64,000 nucleotides of DNA from Bradyrhizobium sp. 199 (GTDB lineage: Bacteria; Pseudomonadota; Alphaproteobacteria; Rhizobiales; Xanthobacteraceae): assembly GCF_023073355.1 (NCBI RefSeq), contig NZ_JADPJI010000005.1, forward strand, positions 1,240,001 through 1,304,000, written 5' to 3'. This document shows, piece by piece, positions 59,707-64,000 of this stretch. The translations under genes and the position numbers were made by a program. Position 1 is the first letter of the stretch, and every line of letters begins with the position of its first letter. The notes beneath the pieces were generated by a model. The model saw nothing but the letters and a program-made list of their open reading frames with translations, did no database searches and was not told where the DNA came from.

Positions 59707-59837
59707 TGTTTTGGGCGACCATCTGCTTTCGCGAAACACAGGGTTTCCAAATCCGGCCAATTCATGCACTTGCATCCATTGGTCGGGTTCGCTTAAGTGC
59801 CGTCCGGCACTTTCCCTCCAGGTTTCAAGGACACCTC

Positions 59838-60389
59838 ATGGCCTACAACATCGTCGTAATCGCCGGCAGCCTGCGCAAGGACAGCTTTTCGCTGAAGATC
59901 GCCAACGCGCTGGCCAAGCTCGCGCCTGATACGCTCAAGCTCGAGGTCATCACGCCGGCGGGCATCTCGTTCTTCAACCAGGACCTCGAAGGTGCGCCGC
60001 CCGCCGACTGGCTGGCCTTCCGCGACAAGCTTCAGAAGTCCGACGGCATCATCTTCGTCACGCCCGAATACAACCGCGCCATCCCGGGCGTGCTGAAGAA
60101 TGCCATCGACGTGGCTTCGCGCCCCTATGGCAAGAGCTCGTTCAACGGCAAGCCGGTCGGCATCATCTCGAACTCGCCAGGACCGCTCGGCGGCGTCAGC
60201 GCCGCCAAGACGCTGCAGAACATCCTGCCGGGCATTTCCGGCCCGATCATGCAGCAGCCCGAGGCCTATCTGAACGCGGTCGGAGACGCCTTTGATGCTG
60301 ACGGCAATCTGACCAAGGAGTCGCTCAAGCCCGTGCTCCAGGCCTATATCGACGCCTTCGCGGCCCACGTCGCCAAGTACCACGGCTGA
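59838..60389 (+). CDS. NADPH-dependent FMN reductase
   Basis: The 183-aa flavodoxin-like protein starts MAYNIVVIAGSLRKDSFSLK, with the FMN phosphate loop GSLRKDSFSLK, and has IIFVTPEYNRAIPGVLKNAIDVASRP and the loop GIISNSPGPLGGVSAAKTL. This is the NAD(P)H-dependent FMN reductase/quinone reductase (ChrR/ArsH/SsuE-like) pattern, closest to the ChrR-type set. The frame is open back to 59670, but ATG 59838 gives the family N-terminus. It has its own promoter region after the terminator at 59706. Confidence 0.88.
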   Translation: MAYNIVVIAGSLRKDSFSLKIANALAKLAPDTLKLEVITPAGISFFNQDLEGAPPADWLAFRDKLQKSDGIIFVTPEYNRAIPGVLKNAIDVASRPYGKSSFNGKPVGIISNSPGPLGGVSAAKTLQNILPGISGPIMQQPEAYLNAVGDAFDADGNLTKESLKPVLQAYIDAFAAHVAKYHG

Positions 60390-60420
60390 GGCCAAATATC
60401 CCCGCGGCCAGTCCGGAAGT

Positions 60421-60524
60421 CCTCATCCTGAGGAGATCGCGAAGCGGTCGTCTCGAAGGATGGCTGCGGGGACAGTCGGGCCTGCATGGTTCGAGACGGC
60501 GCTTCGCGCCTCCTCACCATGAGG
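60421..60524. repeat. Bradyrhizobium-type inverted-repeat element, about 104 bp
   Basis: CCTCATCCTGAGG (60421-60433) and CCTCACCATGAGG (60512-60524) bound two arms that are near complements: the left arm carries GTCTCGAAGGATG and the right arm CATGGTTCGAGACG, with GATCGCGAAGCGGTC and GGCGCTTCGCGCC inside. I recognise this as a repeat family very common in Bradyrhizobium intergenic DNA. It lies 31 bp after the FMN reductase stop and 69 bp before ftsB. Confidence 0.88.
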
Positions 60525-60593
60525 GTCAAATGCGGCAGGGACCGGCTCCCCCGAATTAGCACTCCCTTAACCAACCTGTCCCATCTTCAAAGG

Positions 60594-60911
60594 ATGGTCT
60601 CCCGCGCGCGCCTGAAATCGATCCTGACCGGCCTTGCCCTCTACGCGATGGCGGCCGCCATCGTCGGCTATTTCGGCGTCAACGCCTATACCGGCAAATA
60701 CGGCCTCAACGCCCGCCAGGAACTCGACCAGGAGATCATCGCGCTGACCAGCGAACTGGCCCAGCTCAAGCGCGAGCGCGCCAGGAGCGAGCAGCGGGTG
60801 TCGCTGCTGCGGTCCGAGAGGATCGACCCCGACATGCTCGATGAGCGGGCGCGCTTCCAGCTCGACTACGTCAATCCGCGCGATCTCGTACGGATGATCC
60901 CGGCGAAGTAG
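60594..60911 (+). CDS. ftsB: Septum formation initiator FtsB/DivIC-type protein
   Basis: FtsB is a small bitopic divisome protein that links FtsQ and FtsL. The 105-aa product starts MVSRARLKSILTGLALYAMA, has one membrane helix (SILTGLALYAMAAAIVGYFGV), then a coiled coil (RQELDQEIIALTSELAQLKRERARSEQRVSLL) and the conserved end DPDMLDERARFQLDYVNPRDLVRMIPAK. The ATG follows AAAGG. Position between eno and pdhA is conserved in rhizobia. The ORF extension to 60486 covers the inverted repeat and is not coding. Confidence 0.9.
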   Translation: MVSRARLKSILTGLALYAMAAAIVGYFGVNAYTGKYGLNARQELDQEIIALTSELAQLKRERARSEQRVSLLRSERIDPDMLDERARFQLDYVNPRDLVRMIPAK

Positions 60912-61065
60912 CGTCTTCCGCAGCTTTCGAAACAGACGCGAAAGCCGCTGCCCAAATCCGATCACCGCGCCGTTGGCTGCTGCGACGGTCGTAAGCTGGT
61001 AACCGGTTGGCCGCCTCAATGGCAGCGCCGCAGCGGGCTCATGGCTTCTGTCGCGGTCGCCCAAG

Positions 61066-61079
61066 TTGACGCAGATCAA
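61066..61079. promoter_or_regulatory. FNR/FixK-type binding site
   Basis: TTGACGCAGATCAA is TTGA-N6-TCAA, the FNR/FixK consensus used for low-oxygen control in rhizobia. It lies about 60 bp upstream of the decayed AcoR-type gene and about 540 bp upstream of pdhA. A ribosome-site-like CCGGAGGAAAC follows at about 61112, as if it once led into a coding region. Confidence 0.6.
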
Positions 61080-61122
61080 TCAGGCAGCGCCGGCACGTTC
61101 TAATCTGTCATCCGGAGGAAAC

Positions 61123-61430
61123 TGTGATGATTGGGACAATGCCCGGCATCACGCGGCCCCTGTCGAGGCCACCGTCGCGTCAGGGCGGGCGGCACGCGCC
61201 GCGCTCGTGGCCTCGTGGCCCCGTTCGTCCAGATGCATCATCTCGATCCCGGCGGCATCGGCACATGCCTCGTCGAGCAGCGTCCGTTGACGACCGATCG
61301 CGACCAGCATTTCTTCACCCGCAACACGCTTCTGAGCTGCAGCGCCGTTCCGATCTATGACCATGAAGCGGCGCTCGCGGGCGCCCGCCGACCGATCAGA
61401 AGAAGCCGAGCTTCTTCGGGCTGCAACTGA
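61123..61430 (+). pseudogene. Decayed AcoR-type sigma-54 activator
   Basis: One frame reads NARHHAAPVEATVASGRAAR then AALVASWPRSS, resembling the N-terminus of AcoR-like activators; another frame, after a shift, reads MHHLDPGG then IGTCLVEQRPLTTDRDQHFFTRNTLLSCSAVPIYD, like their GAF-domain core. The stretch between these parts is missing and the AAA+ and HTH domains are gone. The frameshift and deletions make it a pseudogene. AcoR proteins control acetoin or similar catabolism. Confidence 0.7.
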
Positions 61431-61620
61431 GCAGTAGTCACGAACCTGCGCACGTGTGAGGCGCATAGAATTGTTGCCCGATCGGCGCCAAAGATTTTGC
61501 AATATTTCGACAACGTTGCACTGCGGCATAATGAAAGTCGTGCCATGTCGCCGCGGTGCTTTCCAAGGGCGTTTGACTTGGGTTAGAGAGGACGAAAGTT
61601 TTCTCTGACCCGGAATTCCT

Positions 61621-62643
61621 ATGGCCGCACCCAAGAAAGCCGCCGCAAGCACTCCACAGGACAAGCCCGACGGCGGTTCGCCCCCGGAATTCACCAGGGA
61701 GCAGGAGCTCAAGGCCTTCCGGGACATGCTCCTGATTCGGCGGTTCGAGGAAAAGGCCGGCCAGCTCTACGGCATGGGCGCGATCGGCGGCTTCTGCCAC
61801 CTCTATATCGGCCAGGAGGCCGTGGTGGTCGGCATGCAGATGGCCCTGAAGCAGGGCGATCAGGTCATCACGGGCTACCGCGATCACGGCCACATGCTCG
61901 CCACCGGCATGGACGCCAACGGCGTCATGGCCGAGCTCACGGGCCGCCGCGGCGGCTATTCCAAGGGCAAGGGCGGCTCCATGCACATGTTCAGCAAGGA
62001 GAAGCACTTTTACGGCGGCCACGGCATCGTCGGCGCCCAGGTCTCGCTCGGCACCGGGCTTGCCTTCGCCAATCACTATCGCGGCAACGACAATGTCAGC
62101 GTCACCTATTTCGGCGACGGCGCGGCCAACCAGGGCCAGGTCTATGAGAGCTTCAACATGGCGGAGCTCTGGAAACTGCCGGTGATCTTCGTCATCGAGA
62201 ACAACCGCTACGCCATGGGCACCTCGGTCTCGCGCGCGTCGGCGCAGCAGGATTTCTCCAAGCGCGGGGCCTCCTTCAATATTCCCGGCCAGCAGGTCGA
62301 CGGCATGGACGTTCGCGCCGTCAAAGCCGCCGGCGACGAGGCGGCGGCCTGGTGCCGTGCCGGCAAGGGGCCCTTCATCCTGGAGATGCAGACCTATCGC
62401 TATCGCGGCCACTCGATGTCCGATCCCGCAAAGTACAGAACGCGGGAAGAGGTCGAAAAAGTCCGCCACGATCAGGACCCGATCGAGCAGGTGCGCAACC
62501 GCCTGTTGGCCGCCAAGGTCAGCGAGCAGGATCTGAAGGCGATCGACGCCGAGGTGCGCGACATCGTCAACGCCTCCGCCGATTTCGCCCAGCATGATCC
62601 CGAGCCGGATGCCGCCGAGCTCTGGACCGACATTTACCGCTGA
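61621..62643 (+). CDS. pdhA: Pyruvate dehydrogenase E1 component, alpha subunit
   Basis: PdhA with PdhB forms the TPP-dependent E1 of the pyruvate dehydrogenase complex. The 340-aa subunit has [31 protein letters not shown], the TPP motif [39 protein letters not shown], and the phosphorylation-loop-like [20 protein letters not shown]. The Lys/Ala/Pro-rich leader of about 20 residues is typical in rhizobia. pdhB follows 29 bp later. Confidence 0.95.
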   Translation: MAAPKKAAASTPQDKPDGGSPPEFTREQELKAFRDMLLIRRFEEKAGQLYGMGAIGGFCHLYIGQEAVVVGMQMALKQGDQVITGYRDHGHMLATGMDANGVMAELTGRRGGYSKGKGGSMHMFSKEKHFYGGHGIVGAQVSLGTGLAFANHYRGNDNVSVTYFGDGAANQGQVYESFNMAELWKLPVIFVIENNRYAMGTSVSRASAQQDFSKRGASFNIPGQQVDGMDVRAVKAAGDEAAAWCRAGKGPFILEMQTYRYRGHSMSDPAKYRTREEVEKVRHDQDPIEQVRNRLLAAKVSEQDLKAIDAEVRDIVNASADFAQHDPEPDAAELWTDIYR

Positions 62644-62672
62644 ACGCGCGCAAGCTTTCTTTTGGAGCCGAT

Positions 62673-64000
<1,328 letters not shown>

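Overview
The window looks like chromosomal DNA of a Bradyrhizobium-type alphaproteobacterium (Rhizobiales). The evidence is high-GC coding sequence, the gene order of the core clusters, a GTTC-N7-GTTC SOS box, LpxI rather than LpxH, an E1-beta subunit with a fused lipoyl domain, and palindromic repeat families that I recognise from Rhizobiales and Bradyrhizobium. Species cannot be set from the sequence alone.

Layout. (1) 1-10.2 kb: an envelope cluster on +, cdsA(end)-dxr-rseP-bamA-lpxD-fabZ-[KTSC gene on -]-lpxA-lpxI-lpxB, making isoprenoid precursor, outer-membrane assembly factor and lipid A. (2) 10.4-15 kb: accessory DNA with an RsbQ-like alpha/beta hydrolase next to a PAS histidine kinase, small Bradyrhizobium-type ORFs, a TadG-like VWA protein with a zinc-ribbon partner, and a transporter gene remnant. 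(3) 15.1-21.3 kb: a minus-strand sugar operon, ROK regulator-SBP-two permeases-ATPase-SDR dehydrogenase, with overlapping genes. (4) 21.4-31 kb: gltA and gltX on -, glnS, SnoaL, DUF2171 and comEC on +, a small hypothetical gene and lexA on -. (5) 31.2-44 kb: moeA, then a 7-kb mixed-strand segment (small protein, HAD, lldD, ctpA, GGDEF-EAL, Flp pilin), then moaC-trpC-trpD-ppiD. (6) 44.3-50 kb: tpiA, secG, pyrG, NIPSNAP, kdsA and MFS on +. (7) 50-56 kb: accessory DNA with two gene remnants, a large autotransporter, queF, a palindromic repeat and a Vgb-lyase-like gene. (8) 56-64 kb: eno, an MDR reductase, a Tat-exported MBL-fold protein, an FMN reductase, ftsB, a decayed AcoR-type activator behind an FNR/FixK-like box, pdhA and the start of pdhB.

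Most of the window is housekeeping. The most interesting parts are the junctions between core clusters: the hydrolase-kinase pair (a possible small-molecule sensing module related to RsbQ/RsbP), the gene graveyard at 50.2-50.7 kb that includes a second, broken piece of the Vgb-like gene found intact 5 kb away, and the decayed AcoR-type gene that may have kept an oxygen-responsive promoter. No tRNA, rRNA, CRISPR array, intact insertion sequence or prophage was seen.
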